A DNA stretch of 34,865 bases from Cytobacillus horneckiae (GCF_002835735.1 NZ_PISD01000069.1:1-34865), one strand, 5' to 3'; shown: positions 23,910 to 32,875, numbered from the stretch's first letter. Made by a program: numbers and translations. Notes: generated from the letters alone by a model not told the origin.

Positions 23910-25475
23910 TTATTCATCTAACCATAGAAATGAAAACTTAGGCTTTCCGAGAAGAGTGCCCTCAAATCCTTTAACTTGCGGCAACATCGCTCCTGTTGAT
24001 GGAACAAACATGATTGGAATAGTCATGGCTTCTTCATGTACAGCCAGCTTGTTTATCTGTTCGTAATAGCCTGCTCTTTCCTCAGCTTCATAAGAAGCAG
24101 CTGCCTTTGCTATTAGTTCTTCACGTTCCGCCGTTGTTTCTCCACCGGCATTATAAAACCCTTCACCGCTAAGTAATAACTGGACTGTTTGGTGTGGATC
24201 TGGCCTACCGGTCCATGACGTTAAATTCGATGGAAGCTGCTTTTCATTAAAATAAAGGGATACACCTTTTGTTAATTCCATAGGTTCAATATTTATATCA
24301 AAACCGGCTTCTTTTACCTGCCCCTTTATCGCCTCTGCCAGCCTTTGATAAAACGGTGTGGATGGAACAAACATTTCAAAGCTGACCCGTTCTAACCCAG
24401 CTTCCTTCAATAGCGACTTGGCTTTTTCAAGATCATAGGAAATCGTTAAATCGGCGTTTGCTGCCCAATATTCTTTTGGAAATGTCTGATAGGCAGCCTC
24501 CCCCTCATTAAACGTCAGCGCTTTCACTAAAGCTTCCCGGTTAATAGCAAACTGTAAAGCTTGCCTTACTTCCTTTTTATTAAATGGCTCCATCGTAGTA
24601 TTTAAATAGATATTGTAAAAAGCAAGCTTCATTTTTGTATCCAATACAATATTTTGATCGGTTTTTAACGCTTGGCTATTATCTGGTGATACATTCCAAT
24701 AAAATTGGGCTTGGCCAGATTTAAGGGCATTTAATCTTGTATTTTCATCGGGCATGATTTTTACCGTTAATTTATCTAAATACGGAAGGCCTTCCTGCCA
24801 ATAATGATCATTGGCTTCAAAAAGAATCTCCCCATTTCTTACCCATTTCACCATCTTAAACGGTCCTGTCCCAACAGGATTTTGGGAATAGTCATCACCA
24901 AATTTTTCAACCGCAGCTGGTGATACCATCATGCCTGAACGATCGGATAATGCTAGAATGATAGACGAATCGGGCCGATTGAGGTTTAATTGAACAGTGC
25001 TTTCATCCATAACTTCTACCGATTCGATACTTGAGAGATCAGATATATTAGATTGATCTGAACGAATCCGATCTAAATTAAACTTTACGGCTTCTGCATC
25101 AAACACTGTACCATCATGAAAGGTGACACCTTCTTGTAAATGAAGGATAAGCGTTTTATCGTTTGGTGTTTCCCATGATTTTGCTAGACCTGGGACAGCT
25201 TCCAGTTCGCTGTTATACCCGACTAATGTATCGTACACTGGGTAGAGTAATGAATGGTCATTTCCTGAGTTGCCTAAGATCGGATCATAATTGCTTATAT
25301 CAGAGTCATAAGCAACTGTTAAGCTCCCTCCCTGTTTTGGCTCATTATTTTCTGCTCCTGCTGATTTTCCTGTAGACGGCTGAGCATTATTTTTGGACGA
25401 AGAACTAGAACATCCTGATATAACAAGCACTACGCTTAATAGAAAAATAGTAACGATTCTTTTAGCTGTTCGCAT
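23910..25475 (-). CDS. Substrate-binding lipoprotein of ABC importer (SBP_bac_5)
   Basis: This 521-residue extracellular solute-binding lipoprotein has a signal peptide ending in lipobox VISGC (Cys22), then a Ser/Asn-rich linker and the family-5 fold: GGSLTVAYDSDISNYDPILGNSGN, LAKSWETPNDKTLILHLQEGVTFHDGT and NPVGTGPFKMVKW are all standard. The family binds peptides, nickel, heme, opines, sugars or other small molecules, so the ligand cannot be read from sequence alone. Its place between CoA ligases and a carboxyltransferase suggests the ligand is, or yields, a carboxylic acid. GGAGG precedes the ATG. Confidence 0.93.
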   Translation of the reverse strand: MRTAKRIVTIFLLSVVLVISGCSSSSSKNNAQPSTGKSAGAENNEPKQGGSLTVAYDSDISNYDPILGNSGNDHSLLYPVYDTLVGYNSELEAVPGLAKSWETPNDKTLILHLQEGVTFHDGTVFDAEAVKFNLDRIRSDQSNISDLSSIESVEVMDESTVQLNLNRPDSSIILALSDRSGMMVSPAAVEKFGDDYSQNPVGTGPFKMVKWVRNGEILFEANDHYWQEGLPYLDKLTVKIMPDENTRLNALKSGQAQFYWNVSPDNSQALKTDQNIVLDTKMKLAFYNIYLNTTMEPFNKKEVRQALQFAINREALVKALTFNEGEAAYQTFPKEYWAANADLTISYDLEKAKSLLKEAGLERVSFEMFVPSTPFYQRLAEAIKGQVKEAGFDINIEPMELTKGVSLYFNEKQLPSNLTSWTGRPDPHQTVQLLLSGEGFYNAGGETTAEREELIAKAAASYEAEERAGYYEQINKLAVHEEAMTIPIMFVPSTGAMLPQVKGFEGTLLGKPKFSFLWLDE

Positions 25476-25487
25476 CGTTTATACCTC

Positions 25488-27113
25488 CTACTTAATTTTC
25501 TCTTGCTTCACAAGCTCTCTTCTTAACAACTTGCCAGTACCTGTTTTTGGCAAGCTTCTTCTTAGTTCAACATATCGAGGATATTTGTAGGCGGCCATTT
25601 TATGCTTACACCATAAAATCAATTCTTCTGCTGTAATGTTGTATTCATAGGCTTCCTTTAAAACAACAAATGCTTTAACTGATTCACCTCGAATCGGGTC
25701 TTGTACTCCTACAACCGCTGATTCTGCCACTGCCGGATGTTTATTAATCATTAGCTCGACATCTTCCGGAAAAACACTATATCCTGAGCATTTAATCATC
25801 TCTTTTTGCCTGCCAAGAAAAGATAGATAGCCTTCCTCATCAAGCTTGCCAATATCTCCGGTAAAGAGCCATCCATCTTTTAACGCTTTGTTCGTTTCTT
25901 CGGGCTTATTTAAGTATCCTTTAAATACACCTGCGCTTTTGATGATGATTTCCCCTTCTTCACCAACCTGAACTTCTTTCCGCGAATCTAAAGAAACGAT
26001 TTTGATTTCTGTACCAGGTAGTGGTTTTCCTGTCGTTCCAAATTTTATTGAAATAGGTGACATGACTGTATCAGCTGTGTGTGTTTCGCTTAAGCCATAG
26101 GCTGATTCAAATAATGGTGCGCCCGTCAGCTGTTCCCATTCCTCTGCAATCTCTTCAGTAAGCTGAATTCCAAAACTCGTACAACCATTCATTCTTAATG
26201 AATGAAAATCAATCTCTTTAGCTTTTGGATGGTTCATAATTGCTATATTCATTGGTACAACTGTTTGAGCAGCTGTTACTTTATAATTTTCAATTGCTGT
26301 AAATGCCGCCTCAACAGAAAATCTAGTGAGTAGGACGATTGTTCCTCCGGTGTATATACTTATATTCATCCCAAGCATTCCGGCGATATGGCATAATGGC
26401 ATGACTGAGAGTGAAGTATCATCACTTGTCATCCCCCTTACCTCCGCCATCATTTTTGTTTTATAATGTGCATTTTGATAACTTAACATTGCCCCCTTTG
26501 GCAATCCTGTTGAACCAGATGTATAGACAATAAGTGCAACGTCATTTTCAAAGTCAATATCAATCTTTGGCAAATACTTTTGATTATTTTTAAGGATTTG
26601 AAAAAGATCGATCGTATTTGAAATCAGCGTTTTTGAATGGACCGCTTCAGGAAAATCTGGAAATGGTGCTTCTGGAAGAAAGTCTATGTAGTCAGTAGTT
26701 ATGACCAGCTCCAACTTAGTATTTGATTTCACTTTTTGAACAATCGGATATAATTCACTTAATGTAACAATCGCTTTTGCCCCTAAATCTTTTAGTTCAT
26801 ATTCCAATTCCCACTCCTTGAACATAGGACTGCAAGGCCCTACAATTGCCCCAAGCTTTTGAATAGCAAAATGACTAATGATATATTGAGGGCAATTCTG
26901 CAGGAATAGAGCCACTTTATCACCCTTTTGCACTCCTTTTTCTGATAGAAAAGAAGCAAAGCGATCGGACCAATCATCTAGTTCTTTGTAGGAAATTTTA
27001 TAGCCATAAAATATGATTGCCGTTTTATCTGGTGTTGCTGCAGCATAATGACGGAGACATTCATGGATTGGTAGATTCTTATTCGTCCAGTTCAAGAACA
27101 ACATCCCCTTCAT
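25488..27113 (-). CDS. Acyl-CoA synthetase (AMP-binding), first ligase of the operon
   Basis: This adenylate-forming ligase of about 541 residues has P-loop YTSGSTGLPKG (197-207), YGLSETHT (339-346), LFTGDIG (416-422), the hinge GRQKEMIKCSGYSVFP (434-449) and catalytic Lys528 (PKTGTGKLLRR). It resembles medium/long-chain FadD/YngI-like ligases. It overlaps the BCCP gene by 35 bases. ATG 27113 has TAGGGG nine bases upstream; TTG 27095, nine bases after AAGGGG, is a possible alternative. Either choice implies coupling to BCCP translation. It should make the first CoA thioester of the imported substrate. Confidence 0.9.
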   Translation of the reverse strand: MKGMLFLNWTNKNLPIHECLRHYAAATPDKTAIIFYGYKISYKELDDWSDRFASFLSEKGVQKGDKVALFLQNCPQYIISHFAIQKLGAIVGPCSPMFKEWELEYELKDLGAKAIVTLSELYPIVQKVKSNTKLELVITTDYIDFLPEAPFPDFPEAVHSKTLISNTIDLFQILKNNQKYLPKIDIDFENDVALIVYTSGSTGLPKGAMLSYQNAHYKTKMMAEVRGMTSDDTSLSVMPLCHIAGMLGMNISIYTGGTIVLLTRFSVEAAFTAIENYKVTAAQTVVPMNIAIMNHPKAKEIDFHSLRMNGCTSFGIQLTEEIAEEWEQLTGAPLFESAYGLSETHTADTVMSPISIKFGTTGKPLPGTEIKIVSLDSRKEVQVGEEGEIIIKSAGVFKGYLNKPEETNKALKDGWLFTGDIGKLDEEGYLSFLGRQKEMIKCSGYSVFPEDVELMINKHPAVAESAVVGVQDPIRGESVKAFVVLKEAYEYNITAEELILWCKHKMAAYKYPRYVELRRSLPKTGTGKLLRRELVKQEKIK

Positions 27114-27294
27114 TCACAAAATCCCCTACATTTGCTTTGACTTTACATACTCTCCCATTCGTCTCTGCGGTAACAGGGATTTCCATCTTCATAGATTCTA
27201 GAATAAATACCTCTCTTCCGGGCTGAACTTCATCGCCTTCTTGAACCAGAACTTTAAAAACAGTACCTGCCATATGGGACTTAAGCATAATCAT
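27079..27294 (-). CDS. Mini biotin carboxyl carrier protein (YngHB/BLAP-like)
   Basis: This 71-residue stand-alone biotinyl domain has the biotinylation site ESMKMEIPV with Lys36, flanked by the typical GTVFKVLVQEGDEVQPG and VKANVGDFVNEGDVVLELDE half-repeats. Nothing else is fused to it, as in B. subtilis YngHB. It carries carboxybiotin between a biotin carboxylase and the carboxyltransferase encoded eight genes later. It is first in the operon, behind GGAGGGG and the regulated promoter. The MKM motif strongly favours biotin over lipoate. Confidence 0.93.
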   Translation of the reverse strand: MIMLKSHMAGTVFKVLVQEGDEVQPGREVFILESMKMEIPVTAETNGRVCKVKANVGDFVNEGDVVLELDE

Positions 27295-27311
27295 TATTTT
27301 CCCCTCCGTTA

Positions 27312-27325
27312 TGAATGCGTTTACA
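27312..27325. promoter_or_regulatory. Candidate cre site (CcpA)
   Basis: Reads TGTAAACGCATTCA on the minus strand (TGAATGCGTTTACA on plus), 13 of 14 positions of the consensus TGWAARCGYTWNCW. It lies about 30 bp downstream of the operon -10, inside the transcribed leader, where CcpA blocks elongation. Confidence 0.75.
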
Positions 27326-27354
27326 TTTTGAATAGTTTGAATTTTCTTACGTGA

Positions 27355-27383
27355 ATTATATTCATTTGATACAATGAATACAA
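27355..27383 (-). promoter_or_regulatory. Promoter and inverted-repeat operator of the nine-gene operon
   Basis: Minus-strand TTGTAT (27378-27383), 17-bp spacer, TATAAT (27355-27360). An inverted repeat TATTCAT-N8-ATGAATA (27359-27380) fills the spacer and touches both hexamers. Direct repeats of CATTGTA lie at the -35. The site faces the divergent GAF/PucR-type regulator gene, the likely binding protein. Confidence 0.65.
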
Positions 27384-27450
27384 TGTAAATATTTTTATAA
27401 TTTCATTGTTAAAAATGTAGAAACATACATTAAGGGGGTTGCCTTCTAAT

Positions 27451-29457
27451 ATGAATGGCTTATTAATTCAGACTTCTCTAAGAAAATATACTTCTGATTT
27501 TCAAATATGGATTTTTCATCCTAATGAACAAAAATGGTTTCTTATTGATATTTTCAAACAACCGATTAGTACACCTTTGCTGTCTTTAAACCATTTACAA
27601 TTTTCCGAGGGACGTTTTTTATGCCTCGATTATCCCCAAGAATATAAAATTGCCATTATTTCATTAGATGCAATTGTTAACTATGAAAAGAGAGATATAG
27701 AGATTCTTTACCATTTGCTGTATCCCTTATACTCACATTTCGCATTAAAGAGCAAAAATATAGAATTGAAAAAACTCATTGAGGGCATAAAAAATATTAC
27801 AGCTTCTCTGGATATAAATGATTTACTTTCTAATATTCTTGATAATGTTGCATCAGTTGTTCCAGGAGCAAATACGTCGGCTTTTTGGCAGTATAATCCT
27901 GCCTTGGATCGATTAGTTTGTAAAGCCTATAGAGGGTGGAAGCCAGACATAGAAAAAGTCCAATATCAAATAGGTGAGAGTGTGACTGGAAAAACATACA
28001 GAGATGGGAAACACAGAATTTATTATTCATTCCGAAGGGCAAACGAGGCGATGAAAGGCACATCTTTAATAAACGCGCAATTGCTAAAAAGGGCCTTTCA
28101 CGGAGGCAGAGTAAAAGCGACAGTAACTGTTCCTGTAAAATTCCATGATGAAATTAGAGGTGTACTTAGCATCCATCAAGATAGCAGGGCCAGAAAACTG
28201 GCAAAGTGGGATATCCAGCTTATTAACGCTTTAGCTGCACAAATTGCTATCGCAATAGAGAATGCGAGATTGTTTACAGAAATTAAACGGAAAAACCAAG
28301 TGCTAGTTAAACGAAATGATGTCCATATATCATTAACTAAACTTTCCATCCAAAATAAGGGTGTAAATGCCATCACCATGGAGCTTAATCGTATGATAAA
28401 ACCTTCTATATCTTTTGTTGATTTACTGGAAGAGGAGTTTTATGCTAAGGATCAACTTAACCACTTTACTTATGAAGAGCTGTACAAGCTAATAGGAAAT
28501 CGTAACAGCCCTATTCATCTACAATTATTTGATAACGGAATTAAAAATTTTGTATTATTTCCAACCTTTGTAGGCAATGTATGTGCTGGCTGTTTAATTG
28601 TAGATGTGAAGTTGTCATTAACTCAATTAGAATACATGATTCTTGAACGCGGAAATGTTTTTTTATCCTTAGAATTAGCAAAAAGGCACGCGGTTACAGA
28701 AGTTCATTATAAAAAAATGCACGATTTCTATTATCAGCTTTTAAAAAGCGATCATCCCGATCTCCTCTATAAGCAAGGCCTTGATTATGGCATCGATTTA
28801 AAAAAATATGTCATTTCTATTATTGTTGAATTCTCACAATTCCACGACTTGCAAACACTAGAAACAAAAGTTCATCATTTTGTCTGGACGATTAAACAAA
28901 CATTTATAGAAACAAGCAAGCTTGTCTTTGGTCATCATAATAAAATTACTCTATTATTATCAATTGATTCACCTAATGATTTGTCAGCTATCATGAAATC
29001 AGTAGAATCCATCATTAATCAATGGCAGCAAAGTGAACAATTAAAACTATATGCCGGAGTCGGAAGATTATACAATGGAATTCTGTCAATAGCAAAAACA
29101 CATAATGAAGCAGAAAGGGCTTTAAGCTATCTCCTTTCAAAGCAACAGGTTGGCATGATTCAATATGCCGAAATGGGCATTAATCGATTATTTTTAAATC
29201 ATCACCCTGAAGAGCTTCAGCAATTTACAGATGAAGTGTTATCTCCTTTATTGTCTTATTCACAAGATTTAGAAGAAACGCTGCTTGTATATATGCATAA
29301 TAATCGATCTGCTGCGAAAACTGCAGCCTCTCTTCATATTCACATTAATACACTTTATCAAAGAATTAAGAAAATCGAAGAAATATTAGAGATATCTTTT
29401 GATGACCCCGATATGGTATTAAAAATACAATTGGCCTGTTATTTAAAAGAGGCCTAA
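27451..29457 (+). CDS. GAF-domain regulator with PucR/CdaR-type C-terminal HTH
   Basis: This 668-residue regulator has a unique N-terminal region (1-110), a GAF sensor domain (about 120-272, ending LAAQIAIAIENARLF) and a linker with a second less clear sensory region. A CdaR-like central domain follows, including LYAGVGRLYNGILSIAKTHNEAERAL, and then the PucR helix-turn-helix (about 600-655: NNRSAAKTAASLHIHINTLYQRIKKIEE). Such proteins are mostly activators of catabolic operons that sense a pathway metabolite through GAF. ATG 27451 is 12 bases from AAGGGGG; the TTG at 27439 touches that site and is unlikely. It diverges from the nine-gene operon, whose promoter carries an inverted repeat, so it is the probable pathway-specific regulator. 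Confidence 0.88.
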   Translation: MNGLLIQTSLRKYTSDFQIWIFHPNEQKWFLIDIFKQPISTPLLSLNHLQFSEGRFLCLDYPQEYKIAIISLDAIVNYEKRDIEILYHLLYPLYSHFALKSKNIELKKLIEGIKNITASLDINDLLSNILDNVASVVPGANTSAFWQYNPALDRLVCKAYRGWKPDIEKVQYQIGESVTGKTYRDGKHRIYYSFRRANEAMKGTSLINAQLLKRAFHGGRVKATVTVPVKFHDEIRGVLSIHQDSRARKLAKWDIQLINALAAQIAIAIENARLFTEIKRKNQVLVKRNDVHISLTKLSIQNKGVNAITMELNRMIKPSISFVDLLEEEFYAKDQLNHFTYEELYKLIGNRNSPIHLQLFDNGIKNFVLFPTFVGNVCAGCLIVDVKLSLTQLEYMILERGNVFLSLELAKRHAVTEVHYKKMHDFYYQLLKSDHPDLLYKQGLDYGIDLKKYVISIIVEFSQFHDLQTLETKVHHFVWTIKQTFIETSKLVFGHHNKITLLLSIDSPNDLSAIMKSVESIINQWQQSEQLKLYAGVGRLYNGILSIAKTHNEAERALSYLLSKQQVGMIQYAEMGINRLFLNHHPEELQQFTDEVLSPLLSYSQDLEETLLVYMHNNRSAAKTAASLHIHINTLYQRIKKIEEILEISFDDPDMVLKIQLACYLKEA

Positions 29458-29465
29458 TAAATGCT

Positions 29466-30179
29466 TTATCCATTCGAATCTATTATTTTTAACTGCTCGC
29501 ATAATCGATATAAAAAATAGGCCCCCTTCAACTGATTCTGATTAATTTTGTTCAAATAAGTAATTGAATTACGTGCAATCTTTCTAGCTTGTTCAATATT
29601 ATTATGATCAAGCTCTTTTATAATTTCTTTAATGATATCCAAAGAATAGACTGCTGTTCTTAACGTTCGGATAATCATAATTTGCCTAATATGTGAGCGT
29701 TTATATATTCTATATCCGCTCTCTTTATCTCTGGAGGGTGTGATCAACCCCTCTTTTTCCCAATGGCGAATAGCTGAACTTGGAACAGACGTTTCATTCG
29801 ACACTTCCCCGATAGTCAACCATTTTGGCTTGCCGCGAACATCCATATCCTCCAAAGAATCAGTTTCTAAAATTTTTATTGTTTTGTCTGCCATTACTTT
29901 ATCATTATGCAGTTTGGATTGAGCTTGGTTGACTAGCCAAAGCGCATCTGCAAGTTCTTCGTTTTGCAGATGGATCATCACCTTCTTAGTCAGCTCAACT
30001 CCATAACCGGGAAACATCGCCCTTATACATTTAAAATAGGCTAAGTGAACGTCCGTATAGATACGGTAACCGTTGGCCATTCTTTCTGGTGGGGGAACGA
30101 TTCCCCAATTTTCATAATTCCTAAGTGAATTCGTACTGATTTGAAGAGCCCTTGCAATTTCAATCGGTTTATACTTCAT
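29466..30179 (-). CDS. MerR-family regulator with two helix-turn-helix domains
   Basis: This 237-residue protein contains two MerR DNA-binding heads. One is at 1-55 (KPIEIARALQISTNSLRNYENWGIV, GYRIYTDVHLAYF). The second is at about 122-176 (WLTIGEVSNETSVPSSAIRHWEKEGLI, GYRIYKRSHIRQI), followed by a short helical tail. Ordinary MerR proteins have one head and dimerise. No cysteine metal-site pattern is seen. ATG 30179 follows AAGGGG by five bases; a GTG at 30200 lies upstream of it. It is convergent with the GAF regulator (eight bases apart) and divergent from the UvrA2-like gene, its most likely target. Confidence 0.88.
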   Translation of the reverse strand: MKYKPIEIARALQISTNSLRNYENWGIVPPPERMANGYRIYTDVHLAYFKCIRAMFPGYGVELTKKVMIHLQNEELADALWLVNQAQSKLHNDKVMADKTIKILETDSLEDMDVRGKPKWLTIGEVSNETSVPSSAIRHWEKEGLITPSRDKESGYRIYKRSHIRQIMIIRTLRTAVYSLDIIKEIIKELDHNNIEQARKIARNSITYLNKINQNQLKGAYFLYRLCEQLKIIDSNG

Positions 30180-30343
30180 AATTTCCCCTTCTACCTTCAC
30201 TTAAAATCTTTAAGCTGCATTATAAGCTTTTTCGATTAAAACATCTAAATAAAAGCATAAATTTATATAAACCTTATCATTTGCATTAAAGTTATACAAT
30301 AATATAGCAAGGCAATATCAATTTAAAGGAGGAATTGAATTTG

Positions 30344-32824
30344 ATGAATGCAATTCAAATTAAAGGTGCAAAAGAAAACAATCTTAAAAATGTTTCATTG
30401 TCCATTCCTAAAAACAAACTTGTCGTTATTACCGGTCCCTCCGGTTCTGGCAAATCAACTTTAGCTATGGATACTCTGCAGAGAGAGTGTCAGCGGCAAT
30501 ACATGGAGTCGATGGGAATGACAACAGACTCACTGAGCAAACCAAAGGTTGAGTCGATCAACGGTCTTTCGCCTTCTATCAGCGTCGGTCAACATGTAAC
30601 TAACCGAAATCCTCGTTCCACTGTTGGCACGATTACAGATATGTACACCTTTTTACGATTAATATTTGAAAAACTGGGCGAACGTCCATGTCCTCACTGT
30701 CAAACAATCATCATCCCTTATCCAGATAAAGAATCTTTTGATGAAGAATCAAGTGGCTTTAAGCAAGTAATCCATTGCCCGCAATGCGACAATGAACTTG
30801 AAAAATTCACCCGTTCACATTTCTCCTTCAATAAACCAGAAGGTGCATGTGATGAATGCAGTGGATTGGGGAAGGTTGTAACCATCGATATAAACGCTGT
30901 ATTTAATCAAGAGCTAAGCTTGCGTGATGGTGCAGTCAGCTTTTGGTATGAGTCCTATCGCGAATATCAAATTTCTACTTTAATGGCTGCAGCTAAGTAT
31001 TATGAGCTTGCCTTCAACCCAACGCTCCCGCTTAAGGAGTATAGCCACCCGTTAAGAGACTTGCTTTATTTCGGAGCTGAAAGCGAAGAATTCATGGTCC
31101 ATTTCCCTGATAAAAAACCGCCGAAAACTGTGAGCAATGGAAAATTTGAAGGTGTTCTGACTGGGATGTGGCGCAGATATCGTGAAAAAGATGGTCAATC
31201 GAGCGATGCAGAATTATTTTATGAACAAACTTGTCAAAGCTGTCAAGGTGCTCGATTAAAACAGGAAATTCTTGAAGTAAAGGTGGCAGGGCATTCCATT
31301 TCAGATATTACCCGTACTTCAATTGAAAAGTTATTTACATGGCTTTCAGATTTGCAGCAAAACTTGAAACAAGAACAGCTTGAAATGGTTGAAACCTTCC
31401 TTTATGATTTAACACTTAAATCAGCAAGAATTAATAATGTCGGCTTAGGCTATTTAACGCTCGACAGGCAAACGATCTCACTATCAGGCGGTGAGGCGCA
31501 GCGGCTCAGATTAGCTTCCATACTCGGTTCAGCCTTAACTGGCGTTCTTTATATTCTGGATGAACCAACTGCAGGACTACACCCGAAAGATACAGCCGGA
31601 TTAGTCAGCATTATGAAAGAGCTAAGGGATTTAGGAAACACGGTCCTTGTGATTGAGCATGATATTGATGTCATAAAGGCAGCCGATCACGTCATTGATA
31701 TGGGACCTGGCGCTGGAACGAATGGAGGTACAGTCATTGGGGAAGGCCATTGGAAGGACTTGCTAAAGCAAGAGCAATCCATAACTGCGCCTTACCTTCA
31801 GGAAAATTTTTTCCCATCAACTCAAAGGCGCAAAGGTTCAGGTAAATATATTTCCATTCAAAATGCGACAAAGCATAATTTAAAAAATGTTTCTGTCTCA
31901 TTCCCATTGGGATGCCTCACTTCTGTAAGCGGTGTATCAGGATCAGGAAAATCATCACTAGTCTTTGATGTTCTGGCTTCAGGAGAGACAAAATCATCCC
32001 AAAATGAGGCTTATGAAAAAATCACAGGGTTTGATGAAGTTAGCAAGCTAATAACGGTGGATCAATCTCCACTCGGCAGAATGCAAAGGTCGAATATTGC
32101 GACCTATACTGATGCTTTTACATTAATGAGAAACTTGTTTGCAAGTCTGCCTAAAGCGAAAGAGCTTGAGCTAAAACCTAAAGACTTTTCTTTTAATACT
32201 CCAGGCGGAAGATGTGAGAATTGCTCTGGCTTGGGGTTCGTCTCCATTAATATGCACTTCTTGCCCGACTTGGAGGTTCAATGTCCAGCCTGTCGCGGCA
32301 GACGATTCACAGAAAAGATTTTAGAAGTGACTTATAAGAATCATACGATATCATCCATCTTAGATTTAACCATCGAGGAGAGTCTACAGCTGTTCAAAGA
32401 ACAAAAAAAATTGGCAGTGACGACGAAATTACTAACTGAAATAGGATTAGGTTATTTAAAATGGGGGCAATCTGTCACAACGCTATCTGGCGGCGAGGGT
32501 CAGCGGTTAAAGCTTTCCAAAGAATTAAACAAAAAATCTTCCGGCCATACATTATATTTGCTGGACGAGCCTTCAACTGGACTGCACCCATCAGATGTAT
32601 CCAGACTTCTTTTATTGCTTAATAAACTTGTAGATGCTGGTAATACAGTGATCATTGTAGAGCATAATATCGATTTAATTAAAGAATCTGACTGGGTGAT
32701 CGATATGGGCCCTGACGGTGGAGTAAAAGGCGGAAATATTGTCGCTGCAGGAAGCCCTGAAGAGATAGCAAATGAAAGAGCTTCGTTTACAGGTGCTTTT
32801 CTTAAAGGAGTGACATTTGCTTAA
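30344..32824 (+). CDS. UvrA2-like ABC-type double ATPase (UvrA paralogue without UvrB-binding domain)
   Basis: This 826-residue protein has two ABC ATPase units in UvrA order: Walker A GPSGSGKST (31-39) and GVSGSGKSS (530-538), signatures LSGGEAQRL (380-388) and LSGGEGQRL (714-722), and Walker B LYILDEPTAGLHP and LYLLDEPSTGLHP. Zinc cysteines are CPQC (145-148) with CDEC (169-172), CQSC (297-300), and CENC (624-627) with CPAC (647-650). Between LGERPCPHC (112-119) and the first zinc module only about 25 residues remain where repair UvrA has roughly 130, so the UvrB-docking domain is missing. UvrA2-type proteins are linked to tolerance of DNA-binding drugs. ATG 30344 is 11 bases after AAAGGAGG; TTG 30341 is possible. 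Confidence 0.9.
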   Translation: MNAIQIKGAKENNLKNVSLSIPKNKLVVITGPSGSGKSTLAMDTLQRECQRQYMESMGMTTDSLSKPKVESINGLSPSISVGQHVTNRNPRSTVGTITDMYTFLRLIFEKLGERPCPHCQTIIIPYPDKESFDEESSGFKQVIHCPQCDNELEKFTRSHFSFNKPEGACDECSGLGKVVTIDINAVFNQELSLRDGAVSFWYESYREYQISTLMAAAKYYELAFNPTLPLKEYSHPLRDLLYFGAESEEFMVHFPDKKPPKTVSNGKFEGVLTGMWRRYREKDGQSSDAELFYEQTCQSCQGARLKQEILEVKVAGHSISDITRTSIEKLFTWLSDLQQNLKQEQLEMVETFLYDLTLKSARINNVGLGYLTLDRQTISLSGGEAQRLRLASILGSALTGVLYILDEPTAGLHPKDTAGLVSIMKELRDLGNTVLVIEHDIDVIKAADHVIDMGPGAGTNGGTVIGEGHWKDLLKQEQSITAPYLQENFFPSTQRRKGSGKYISIQNATKHNLKNVSVSFPLGCLTSVSGVSGSGKSSLVFDVLASGETKSSQNEAYEKITGFDEVSKLITVDQSPLGRMQRSNIATYTDAFTLMRNLFASLPKAKELELKPKDFSFNTPGGRCENCSGLGFVSINMHFLPDLEVQCPACRGRRFTEKILEVTYKNHTISSILDLTIEESLQLFKEQKKLAVTTKLLTEIGLGYLKWGQSVTTLSGGEGQRLKLSKELNKKSSGHTLYLLDEPSTGLHPSDVSRLLLLLNKLVDAGNTVIIVEHNIDLIKESDWVIDMGPDGGVKGGNIVAAGSPEEIANERASFTGAFLKGVTFA

Positions 32825-32875
32825 TGCAATTTAAGTATTGAAAATAGCTGGCTGTGTTATGATGAAATAGAGTGT

